From assembly GCA_017463255.1 (NCBI GenBank), contig JAFTPP010000003.1:186001-250000 (forward strand): a DNA stretch of 64,000 nt, written 5' to 3'. Every line of letters begins with the position of its first letter. Positions within the stretch are counted from its first letter, which is position 1. Under the pieces are notes generated by a model, which saw nothing but the letters and a program-made list of their open reading frames with translations, was not told the origin of the DNA and did not search any database. Position numbers and translations under genes: made by a program. The stretch comes from Lachnospiraceae bacterium. GTDB lineage: Bacteria; Bacillota; Clostridia; Lachnospirales; Lachnospiraceae. Shown in pieces: positions 45,846-53,040 of the stretch.

Positions 45846-46598
45846 TTATAACATTTTTGTTACGATAGATTCTTCTTCCATCTGCTTTTTCTGCATCATG
45901 ATACGGTATTCATCCAATACCTCATTCTTCTTTTGTTCAGAAACCGCTTTGCCGATATCCAAATCTTCAATACCACTCTGGGCAGATGTCTGCTGCAATG
46001 CTGCATTGGAATTATAATTCATTCCGTATTCTAAGGCATTCATACTTGCTCCCGCAGTGGTTCTTGCTTCATTGACTTTATTAATGGCATTATCAATCGC
46101 ACCGATATCAAATTTACCGGTTACATTATATCCTTCAATTCCAAGGCTTTCCAAAGTTGCATCTGCCATCTGGATTTTCATACCTGTGCCGTCCGGGTTA
46201 CCTGCTGTTTCCATGGTACCCATACTTCCGTCAAGAAGCTTCTTCGTATTAAACTCTGTTCCTTTTGCAAGGTCCTTAATACCCGCAAGTGCTCCGTCAA
46301 TATCCTTCTGGATAGCCTGTAAATCGGAATCCGAATTGGTTCCGTTCATGGCTTTCACACTTAATTCCCTAATTTTCTGTAAATATTCATTAATTCCGCC
46401 AAGGGCACCGTCTTCTACTGTAAGGGCAGCTTTCGCAGCTCCCATATTCTCTTCGCCGGCCCGTAAGCCTTTGTTCTGAGTCTCTAATTTTTTCGCAATT
46501 GTTAAGCCCGCAGCATCATCTGCAGCGCCCTGAATACGCTTACCGCTTGCAATGTTTCCATAATTCAAACTTGTATTAATTCCTGAAATACTACTCAT
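45846..46598 (-). CDS. Divergent short flagellin
   Basis: A 250-residue flagellin-like protein. The central conserved helices are clear (QGAADDAAGLTIAKKLETQ, LTVEDGALGGINEYLQKIRELSVKAMNGTNSD, TEFNTKKLLDG), and the C-terminal half aligns with the usual flagellin coil. The first ~20 residues of the normal N-terminal D0 helix are missing (SSISGINTSLNYGNIASGKRI), and the C-terminal end is replaced by charged EYRIMMQKKQMEEESIVTKML-type residues. It may be an accessory or non-filament flagellin. It follows FlaG by 25 bases with GGAGG ahead. Confidence 0.83.
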   Translation of the reverse strand: MSSISGINTSLNYGNIASGKRIQGAADDAAGLTIAKKLETQNKGLRAGEENMGAAKAALTVEDGALGGINEYLQKIRELSVKAMNGTNSDSDLQAIQKDIDGALAGIKDLAKGTEFNTKKLLDGSMGTMETAGNPDGTGMKIQMADATLESLGIEGYNVTGKFDIGAIDNAINKVNEARTTAGASMNALEYGMNYNSNAALQQTSAQSGIEDLDIGKAVSEQKKNEVLDEYRIMMQKKQMEEESIVTKML

Positions 46599-46623
46599 AA
46601 CCCATCCTCCTTATCCTAAGTAA

Positions 46624-47100
46624 CTAAAAACCTTCATCCATTAGCATTCCGCGCATGGTATGGATACGTTCCAACATTTTCTGTACCCCTTCCGGCGGAA
46701 TCTCTTTAATAATTTCCTTACTCTCTGCATCTGTAATAGTTATCTTAATTCTGCCTATCTTCTCGTCATACTCAAAGCTCGCATTGGTTTTTTGAGGTTC
46801 CACTCTGTGATTTGCATTTTCCACAGCGTTTTTCGTCATTACTCTCTGGTATTCCTCTTCCTTTTGTGCGGCAGTTCTTGTCTTTTCCTTAACCGGAGCT
46901 TCCGGGTTCATGGGATTTTGTTTTCTGACCACTGTCTGCAAGGAAGGTTTTACAAAACTCTCAGAAGCAGCAACTTCGGGTATTGTTCTTTTTTTGGCAA
47001 CCGGCTCCTGCTTCCTCACTGATTCTGTAACTTCAATCTTGTTATGTGTTGAAGCATGATGTGGTTGTACTGATACTTTTGGTTCCGATATCTTTTGCAT
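46624..47100 (-). CDS. FlaG family protein
   Basis: A 158-residue protein whose last ~60 residues match FlaG (FEYDEKIGRIKITITDAESKE, KEIPPEGVQKMLERI), a family linked to flagellar filament length. The first ~95 residues are polar and probably disordered. Two adjacent ATG codons exist; the second (47100) has the better six-base spacing from GGAGG. Immediately upstream of flagellin. Confidence 0.85.
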   Translation of the reverse strand: MQKISEPKVSVQPHHASTHNKIEVTESVRKQEPVAKKRTIPEVAASESFVKPSLQTVVRKQNPMNPEAPVKEKTRTAAQKEEEYQRVMTKNAVENANHRVEPQKTNASFEYDEKIGRIKITITDAESKEIIKEIPPEGVQKMLERIHTMRGMLMDEGF

Positions 47101-47154
47101 CATCTACCTCCTATCATACCATACAACTGTTCCAATTTAATTATAGTCGCAAAT

Positions 47155-48132
47155 TTATGCTTTTTCAAGGGTATTTGTCAGGCAATTCAAGAAGCGATGT
47201 TCTATTTCTGACTTATAATTCTTCTCATGCGCTTCAAGCCATTCCTTTGGTACAAATCCACCGGCCATTTCCTTGTGTCCGCCACCGCTTCCGATATCCT
47301 TTAGAGCCTCCTGAATCAATCTGCCGGCATCTACTACCCCTGCCTCACAACGCACTGAAAACTTCATTCCGTCTTTCCTCAAAGCATATACAATGGAAAC
47401 CGACACCACATCCAGGGAAAGGATAAATTCCGAAATAATGGCAATCAGTCCATCCGGGCAATCAAAAGGTATGGTTGCAAATCCCACTTTATCGCACACC
47501 TTAATATCATCCAAAGCAGCCGCATATGCTTTTAATTCCGCAAATTCCATAACATTACTGTACATAATGCTTATTTTACTCACATCTGCCATCTTATACA
47601 CATATGCGAACATGTCTACATCAAGCTCTGTCACCCCGCGCATAAAATCAGCAGTATCCATCTTAATACCATATGCAAGGGCACTTGCCACATCAGTATC
47701 CATTGGTGTTCCGGTTTTATAGTAATACTCCGCTATGATGGAAGAACAGGCTCCCACCATTCGTACATCTTTATAATTATATTCACATTCCACGTAAGTT
47801 GGATGATGATCCACACAGGCAACTTCCGTTCCCACAAAATCTGTAAGATTTGCATTATACTTTTGTGCATCCACTGTTACAATAAAATCGTCTGCACCCA
47901 TGTCATTTACTTCATTGATAGGATATACATCAATTCCAAACACTTCAAACATCATCTTGGTACTTAATTTTTCCACGGTTCCTGCATAGCAAATGGTTGC
48001 TTCTACACCGTGCTTATTTAAAAAACGCTGTAAACCAAAGGCACTCGCCACCGCATCCGGGTCCGGATAATTATGTGTCTGAATATAATTCTTATGTCCT
48101 TGTAATAATGTAACCAAATCCATTGGATTCAT
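47155..48132 (-). CDS. DHH phosphoesterase, NrnA-like oligoribonuclease/pAp phosphatase
   Basis: A 325-residue DHH/DHHA1 protein that degrades nano-RNA or 3'-phosphoadenosine 5'-phosphate, and possibly pGpG. Motifs: HNYPDPDAVASAFGL, TVDAQ, the DHHPTY signature, and the DHHA1 motif GGGHKEMAGG. Length is typical. GAGGAC precedes the ATG at 48132. Cytosolic housekeeping. Confidence 0.9.
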   Translation of the reverse strand: MNPMDLVTLLQGHKNYIQTHNYPDPDAVASAFGLQRFLNKHGVEATICYAGTVEKLSTKMMFEVFGIDVYPINEVNDMGADDFIVTVDAQKYNANLTDFVGTEVACVDHHPTYVECEYNYKDVRMVGACSSIIAEYYYKTGTPMDTDVASALAYGIKMDTADFMRGVTELDVDMFAYVYKMADVSKISIMYSNVMEFAELKAYAAALDDIKVCDKVGFATIPFDCPDGLIAIISEFILSLDVVSVSIVYALRKDGMKFSVRCEAGVVDAGRLIQEALKDIGSGGGHKEMAGGFVPKEWLEAHEKNYKSEIEHRFLNCLTNTLEKA

Positions 48133-48159
48133 GTTTGTGTCCTCACTTTATGCATAAAT

Positions 48160-49137
48160 TTATCTGCTGTACTGTATTATTATCATTTCTACGGCCAAAG
48201 TATCACTAATCCGGCCTTTTTTCACATCTTCTTCCATTTTTACGCAATCATTTACAGCCTGTTTTAACCCCGGTGTTGTAAAACGGGAGGCTTGGTCCAT
48301 ATACTTTCTTACAAGCCATTCCTGTGCTCCGATTTTTGCTGCAATACTATTTTTATCAAGTCCTTTACCTCTTAATTCCCTAACCATTAAGAGTTGATTA
48401 AACTGCTTTGCTACCAAAAATAAAATTCTCATAGGGGGCTCTTTTAGCGCCAGCATGTCTCCATATACCTCTAATGCCTGCTTCTGACGCTTTAAGGCAA
48501 TGGCTTCCACTAAGTCAAATATTTTGGAATTGATTCTTGTATAGCAGATGGCTTCCACATCCTCGGGTGTTATTCCCGGACATTCCCCCACATAGCTTAT
48601 GAGCTTTTCAAGCTCCGTCCTCATATTGTTCATATCAGAGCCTGTCTTTTCCACAAAAAGCTGATAGGCATTCTCGGTTATCTGCTTATTCTCATTCTTT
48701 AATATGGTTAAAATCCAACGTTTCAAATCGTTGTCTTTTAATATTTCATAAGCCTCTACTTTTCCTTTGGCACTTACAGTCTTATAAAGTTTACTTCTCT
48801 TATCAACCTCTTCTTCCACAAAGACAAAAAAAGTACTTCCTGAAGCCTCATTCAGATATTCTGCCAGTTTTTCCCCATTGCTTCCAAACAATCCGCTATT
48901 TTCAATGAGAATCACTCTTTTATCTGCAAAAAAGGGCATAGTTTCAGCAAGATCAATAACCTGTGCCACATTAATGTCTTTTCCTTCATAACGGTTCACA
49001 TTCATGGAATCCAAGTCCTTACATAAGGCATCCATCAAAAAATCCCTGTAGCGCTTACGTTGATACGCTTCAGCACCGCATAAAAGATAAATATTACTAA
49101 ATTGTCCGGCTTTAATATCTTCCACAATGGTTGACAT
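48160..49137 (-). CDS. holA: DNA polymerase III subunit delta
   Basis: A 325-residue clamp-loader delta subunit. It starts NIYLLCGAEAYQRKRYRDFL in place of the usual LYGEE motif, then has AETMPFFADKRVILIENSGLF, MNNMRTELEKLISYVG and the C-terminal collar helices (QKALEVYGDMLALKEPPMRILFLVA). It loads the sliding clamp together with gamma/tau. Length is normal and the ribosome site GAGGATATT is close to the ATG. Confidence 0.93.
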   Translation of the reverse strand: MSTIVEDIKAGQFSNIYLLCGAEAYQRKRYRDFLMDALCKDLDSMNVNRYEGKDINVAQVIDLAETMPFFADKRVILIENSGLFGSNGEKLAEYLNEASGSTFFVFVEEEVDKRSKLYKTVSAKGKVEAYEILKDNDLKRWILTILKNENKQITENAYQLFVEKTGSDMNNMRTELEKLISYVGECPGITPEDVEAICYTRINSKIFDLVEAIALKRQKQALEVYGDMLALKEPPMRILFLVAKQFNQLLMVRELRGKGLDKNSIAAKIGAQEWLVRKYMDQASRFTTPGLKQAVNDCVKMEEDVKKGRISDTLAVEMIIIQYSR

Positions 49138-49168
49138 AATATCCTCATTTCTATTTTATCATTCACCA

Positions 49169-50020
49169 CTATTTTTCGTAAAAAAGAACTCCTAAAGTAT
49201 TGGGACCGCAATGGCTTGAAATAACGCCGCCCGCACGGGTCTCAATAATTTCTTCAAAATAATTTAACTTGGAAAGTTCTGCTTTTACTGCATTTACTAC
49301 CTCCAAAGAACAACCCGAATGGGTAATAAATACTCTTTTACTGTCCGCCTCCATTAACTCAGGAGTCAGTTGTTCTACATACTTCATGATTACACCTTCA
49401 ATATTGCCCCTGAATTTCTTGGCAACTCCCATTTTTCCGTCAACAACGGATATCTGAGGCTTAATTTTTAATGCGCCGCCGAACAAAGCTGTTACAGCGC
49501 TGCATCTGCCGCCTCTATGCAAAAAAGTAAAAGAATCTACCACAAAGCTTGCACGGACTTTATCTCTCACTGCCTCGATTCCTGCTACAATTTCTTCTGC
49601 ACTTTTTCCTTCTAAAGCCATCTCTGCCGCACGAATTACCTGCAAACCGATACCCGTAGAAAGATTCATGGAATCTATTACATGTAATTTGGCATATTTT
49701 AGTTCATCTGCGATTAATCTGAACACATTACAAGTAGTCGACATCTGCTCTGAGATTCCAAACACAATCATATGAGTATCTTTATCATCAAAAGCAGAAA
49801 AAGCATTCCATGCTGTTTCAAATCCTACTGCTGCCGTTTTCGGTGTCTGACCTGTCTTATCAGACCATTCATAGATTTCATCAGGAGTCAGTTCCACTCC
49901 GTCCAAATAGCTTTTTTCATCCATAACAATGTTCAAAGGGATGATCTGAATATCGTATTTTTGCACTAAATCCTTTAATAAATCACAAGTGCTGTCCGCA
50001 AAAATTTTAATTTTTTCCAT
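49169..50020 (-). CDS. DegV family fatty-acid-binding protein
   Basis: A 283-residue DegV protein that binds a fatty acid, and in some species presents it to fatty acid kinase. Typical parts: IFADSTCDLLKDLVQKYDI, GQTPKTAAVG, SMNLSTGIG, TFLHRGGRCSAVTALFGGALKIKPQI and the C-terminal SHCGPNTLGVLF. AAAGGATTCT precedes the start. A short inverted repeat, TTACTCA/TGAGTAA, lies at 50032-50051 in its leader. Confidence 0.93.
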   Translation of the reverse strand: MEKIKIFADSTCDLLKDLVQKYDIQIIPLNIVMDEKSYLDGVELTPDEIYEWSDKTGQTPKTAAVGFETAWNAFSAFDDKDTHMIVFGISEQMSTTCNVFRLIADELKYAKLHVIDSMNLSTGIGLQVIRAAEMALEGKSAEEIVAGIEAVRDKVRASFVVDSFTFLHRGGRCSAVTALFGGALKIKPQISVVDGKMGVAKKFRGNIEGVIMKYVEQLTPELMEADSKRVFITHSGCSLEVVNAVKAELSKLNYFEEIIETRAGGVISSHCGPNTLGVLFYEK

Positions 50021-50105
50021 AGAATCCTTTCTTACTCATTACCCTGAGTAATATGTAAAAATGATTCCCTCATAAAAAACAAACCCCATATAATATAACA
50101 CATTT

Positions 50106-50429
50106 TTATTTTTTTCGATACTTTTTCTCAATTACCACAACATAAACCGCCATAGCCGCTATTGCCTCAAACATAGTACCAAGGATAGTAATGATGACTC
50201 CCGGTGAATTATCCCCCTGCAAAAGTGGCAGTCCAAGCAGAATCAGAATGATGCCATATACAATCCATAAAATCCCCAACGCCCGATTGTATGCCTTAAC
50301 ATCCTCCATCTTAAGAGTCTGTGCATTGGCCCAAAACCCAAACGCTTTTTGCTTTTTACTAAAAATATCAACAATTCCCATGATAATGAACAGAACGCCC
50401 ATAACTGTCCAAATAATAAATGCTGCCAT
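50106..50429 (-). CDS. Small three-span membrane protein, DUF3784/SdpI-like
   Basis: A 107-residue protein with three membrane spans. The loop FGFWANAQTLKMEDVKAYNRALGILW resembles the conserved region of DUF3784/SdpI-like small membrane proteins. Its function is unknown. It begins two bases after the isochorismatase-like gene and is likely the last gene of that operon. Confidence 0.65.
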   Translation of the reverse strand: MAAFIIWTVMGVLFIIMGIVDIFSKKQKAFGFWANAQTLKMEDVKAYNRALGILWIVYGIILILLGLPLLQGDNSPGVIITILGTMFEAIAAMAVYVVVIEKKYRKK

Positions 50430-50431
50430 AA

Positions 50432-50932
50432 TTAATACACCTTAATCTGACACATTTTCATGGTTGTAAGTGCCGCTTCGTGGGACTGGGGTGTTACTCC
50501 TGCACAGCAGCTTGCATCTACACTCACGTTAATTTCAGGGAACAATGCCTTAATCATCAGTGCATTGGATACCACGCATATATCCGTACATAATCCGATT
50601 AACTCCACTTCTTCAAACTGATAATCAGACCAACCGATATAACCGAAGGTTGGTTTATCTACGATTTTGCAGTTTTCAACATAAAGACCATCTGCTATTT
50701 CCCATCCTTGGGTTCCCTTAATACAGTGTGGTACCGGCAGATTCTTTCCTTCGTTAGTGTTCATATAATCCTCTGTATGGGTATCTCTTGTATAAATAAT
50801 CTCTGCGCCCTTTGCTACATACTCCTGTATTTTCTTTTTAACGTTAGGTACAATAGCTACGGCTTCCTTTGTTCCAAGTGCTCCATCAATAAAATCATTC
50901 TGCATATCTACTACGATTAATGTTTTTTTCAT
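50432..50932 (-). CDS. Isochorismatase/nicotinamidase-like cysteine hydrolase
   Basis: A 166-residue hydrolase of the isochorismatase fold. Catalytic D9 in VVDMQNDFI and the nucleophile cysteine in GLCTDICVVSNAL are visible; HCIKGTQGWEI and the RDTHTEDY loop match nicotinamidases and related amidases. It could be a nicotinamidase for NAD salvage, but the substrate is not certain. It follows GH2 by three bases, with GGAG overlapping the GH2 end. Confidence 0.87.
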   Translation of the reverse strand: MKKTLIVVDMQNDFIDGALGTKEAVAIVPNVKKKIQEYVAKGAEIIYTRDTHTEDYMNTNEGKNLPVPHCIKGTQGWEIADGLYVENCKIVDKPTFGYIGWSDYQFEEVELIGLCTDICVVSNALMIKALFPEINVSVDASCCAGVTPQSHEAALTTMKMCQIKVY

Positions 50933-50935
50933 CTG

Positions 50936-52600
50936 CTAATTCTCCTCAAATATTCTTTTTACTGTTTCATAGACTAATTTAGGTCGCCTGTATTCGTCTA
51001 CGATTCCTTTGTTATTCATGGTTCTCGGACGACCGGCAAAGCCTTCTTCACTGATTCTGATATCACAAAACTGCCAGATATAAACACCACTGCAATCCGG
51101 ATAGTTAAGTACTGCCGTAAGCTGTTTATCAAGTGTTGCTTCCTGATACTCTTCGGACCATTTGGTTTTATACGGACTTCTGTAACCATACATGCCACCG
51201 GCTCCAATTTCCGTAATTAAGAACGGCTTCCCGGCCCCTTCTGTTTCCTGCTGTACCCAAGTATATAAATCATCCAAATGCTCTTCCACCGGAGTGTCAT
51301 GGTACCAAAGGGGATAAATATTATACGAAACCACATCCGGTAATCCCAGACAAATATCCGATTTTACTTTACAACTGGCAAAAGAACACGGTCTTGAAAC
51401 ATCTAAGTTACGTATTAGGTCAAACTGTTTTTTATAACACTCCTTCCCATACTCATCTTCGCTGGCGCATTCATTTAAAATCCCCCAAATATAAATGGAC
51501 GGATGATTATAATGAGTCCGTATCATTTCTTCTGTTACCTGTTCGGCCTGCCATTCAAAATTAGGATTTTTCATCTGTTCTACGCTAAGTCCTCTGGCAT
51601 GATTCTCTTCCCACACCAAAATCCCCATTTCATCACACAAATCCAAAAAGATTTCATCATTGGGATAATGTGCGGTACGGACAGAATTAGCTCCCAAATC
51701 ACGGACCAGATTCAAATCATTACACATAGCCTGGTAAGGGAGCGCGCAACCATAATGAGGATGGTCCTCGTGCCTGCATACACCTTTGATACGCACTTCT
51801 TTATTATTTAACAAAATCTTCTTACCCTCTATCACAATTTGACGGAACCCAAACCGGTCAATGAAGTCATCCACAATCAGACCATTTAATTCTACGATGC
51901 CGGTCACTTCATATAATACGGGATTATCCATACTCCATTCCTCGACATTTTCAAAGGTCAGGTCATATGTTGCAATGGTAAAGGAACCGGCTTTGACCAT
52001 AACCTCTTTTGTCTCTTCACGCTTATTAGCAATAAATAAGTTGACTTTGGCGGTCAATTCCTTGCCTGCAAGATTATGCACCTTAACTTCTACTTTAGCC
52101 GTCCAGACATTCTCTTTTTTAATGGGAGTAACATGAATCCACTCGATATACATATCATTTAACTGTTCTAACACTACCGGTCTGTTCACTCCACCGTAGG
52201 TCATATAGTCGTTAGGAATATGGAGCGAACTTGCTTCGCTAAAACGGTTATCTGCCTTAATCTCAAGAACGTGCTCCCCCATCGGTACATCTCTTACAAT
52301 CGTATCAAAAGCAGTATATGCATTATAGTGATGGGCAATTTCTTTTCCATCCAAATATACCGTTGCAGTATGGCTGACTCCTTTGCATTCGAAACGTAAA
52401 TTGCCACCTGCCTTAAACGCTCTTTTGTAGACTCCTTCTCCACGGTATAATCCAAAATTCGGATAAGTCTCCCATACACTTGGTGTAGAAACCCGATAAC
52501 ACTTACCTGCGTTTTTTCCTTCACAAGGAATAAAATCCCAAAGGCATCCTGTTAATTCTTCCTGCTTTCTTACCCTGTGGGCTGTAAATGTTCTGACCAT
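50936..52600 (-). CDS. GH2 family beta-galactosidase/beta-glucuronidase-like enzyme
   Basis: A 554-residue compact family 2 enzyme of three domains. Acid/base E377 in WGILNECASED and nucleophile E464 in LITEIGAGG are present, with VRTAHYPND before them. The short size and the MYGYRSPYKTKWSEEYQ end resemble the beta-glucuronidase/beta-galactosidase branch; I cannot choose the sugar. No signal peptide. It precedes the isochorismatase-like gene and lies 428 bases after the second GH36. Confidence 0.87.
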   Translation of the reverse strand: MVRTFTAHRVRKQEELTGCLWDFIPCEGKNAGKCYRVSTPSVWETYPNFGLYRGEGVYKRAFKAGGNLRFECKGVSHTATVYLDGKEIAHHYNAYTAFDTIVRDVPMGEHVLEIKADNRFSEASSLHIPNDYMTYGGVNRPVVLEQLNDMYIEWIHVTPIKKENVWTAKVEVKVHNLAGKELTAKVNLFIANKREETKEVMVKAGSFTIATYDLTFENVEEWSMDNPVLYEVTGIVELNGLIVDDFIDRFGFRQIVIEGKKILLNNKEVRIKGVCRHEDHPHYGCALPYQAMCNDLNLVRDLGANSVRTAHYPNDEIFLDLCDEMGILVWEENHARGLSVEQMKNPNFEWQAEQVTEEMIRTHYNHPSIYIWGILNECASEDEYGKECYKKQFDLIRNLDVSRPCSFASCKVKSDICLGLPDVVSYNIYPLWYHDTPVEEHLDDLYTWVQQETEGAGKPFLITEIGAGGMYGYRSPYKTKWSEEYQEATLDKQLTAVLNYPDCSGVYIWQFCDIRISEEGFAGRPRTMNNKGIVDEYRRPKLVYETVKRIFEEN

Positions 52601-52705
52601 ATTCCATCCCCCATATTTTCGAACTTATTTTTGACCCTATTTTACAACCAAAATGCTATGTTTTCAATCCGTTAACCTGCTGCCCCTATATATTTTCTTA
52701 TGCGA

Positions 52706-52801
52706 GGAAAAAGAGGGCACAGGAACGCCATATTCCCGGCCAGACCCCGTGTTTTTGATTCTGCGGGGTCTGACACTACACTTAGCCTTTCCTATGCCCT
52801 C
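52706..52801 (-). terminator. Nested terminator-like hairpin after the second GH36
   Basis: Outer arms GAGGGCACAGGAA (52713-52725) and TTCCTATGCCCTC (52789-52801) enclose the perfect inner pair CAGACCCCG (52741-52749) / CGGGGTCTG (52764-52772). In the minus direction the outer stem is followed by TTTTT, as in an intrinsic terminator. The extra inner hairpin is unusual. Confidence 0.5.
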
Positions 52802-52846
52802 ATAACATGAATTTTCATGTTTTTTGCCTCTTTTTTATGTCCCTTT

Positions 52847-52881
52847 GGGGTCTTGGCAGAGCATTTTGTCTTCTCAGACCC
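52847..52881. repeat. Second AGACCCC inverted repeat
   Basis: GGGGTCT and AGACCCC with a 21-base loop, using the same arm sequence as the inner hairpin at 52741-52772, so the four arms could pair in alternative ways. Confidence 0.5.
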
Positions 52882-52950
52882 CGCTCAACCTATTCCGGAT
52901 ATTTCCGCCATCTATCCTTCTATCCTTCTATCCTTCTATCTGCCTATGCT

Positions 52951-53040
52951 TCTATATCTCACACGTCCTGCTCTTCTGCTTCTATATCTCACACGTCCTG
53001 CTCTTCTGCTTCTATATCTCACACTTCTTACTCTTCTGCC
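52951..53040. repeat. Tandem 30-bp repeat, three copies, running into the GH36 3' end
   Basis: Two identical 30-bp units (52951-52980, 52981-53010) and a third diverged unit (53011-53040) that contains the last codons and TAA stop of GH36. The unit appears to be copied from the gene end. There are no unique spacers, so it is not CRISPR. Confidence 0.85.

Larger units (their letters stand above)
52601..53027. other. Gene-free region with nested hairpins and tandem repeats
   Basis: No credible gene. It holds a large terminator-like nested hairpin (52706-52801), a second hairpin with the same arm sequence (52847-52881), ATCCTTCT microrepeats (about 52912-52940) and a 30-bp tandem repeat (52951-53040). 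Apparent open frames on the plus strand come from these repeats. Confidence 0.7.

Noticed and set aside
52951-53040. CRISPR-like repeats
   Set aside because: The 30-bp units are directly joined with no spacers and no cas genes are present.
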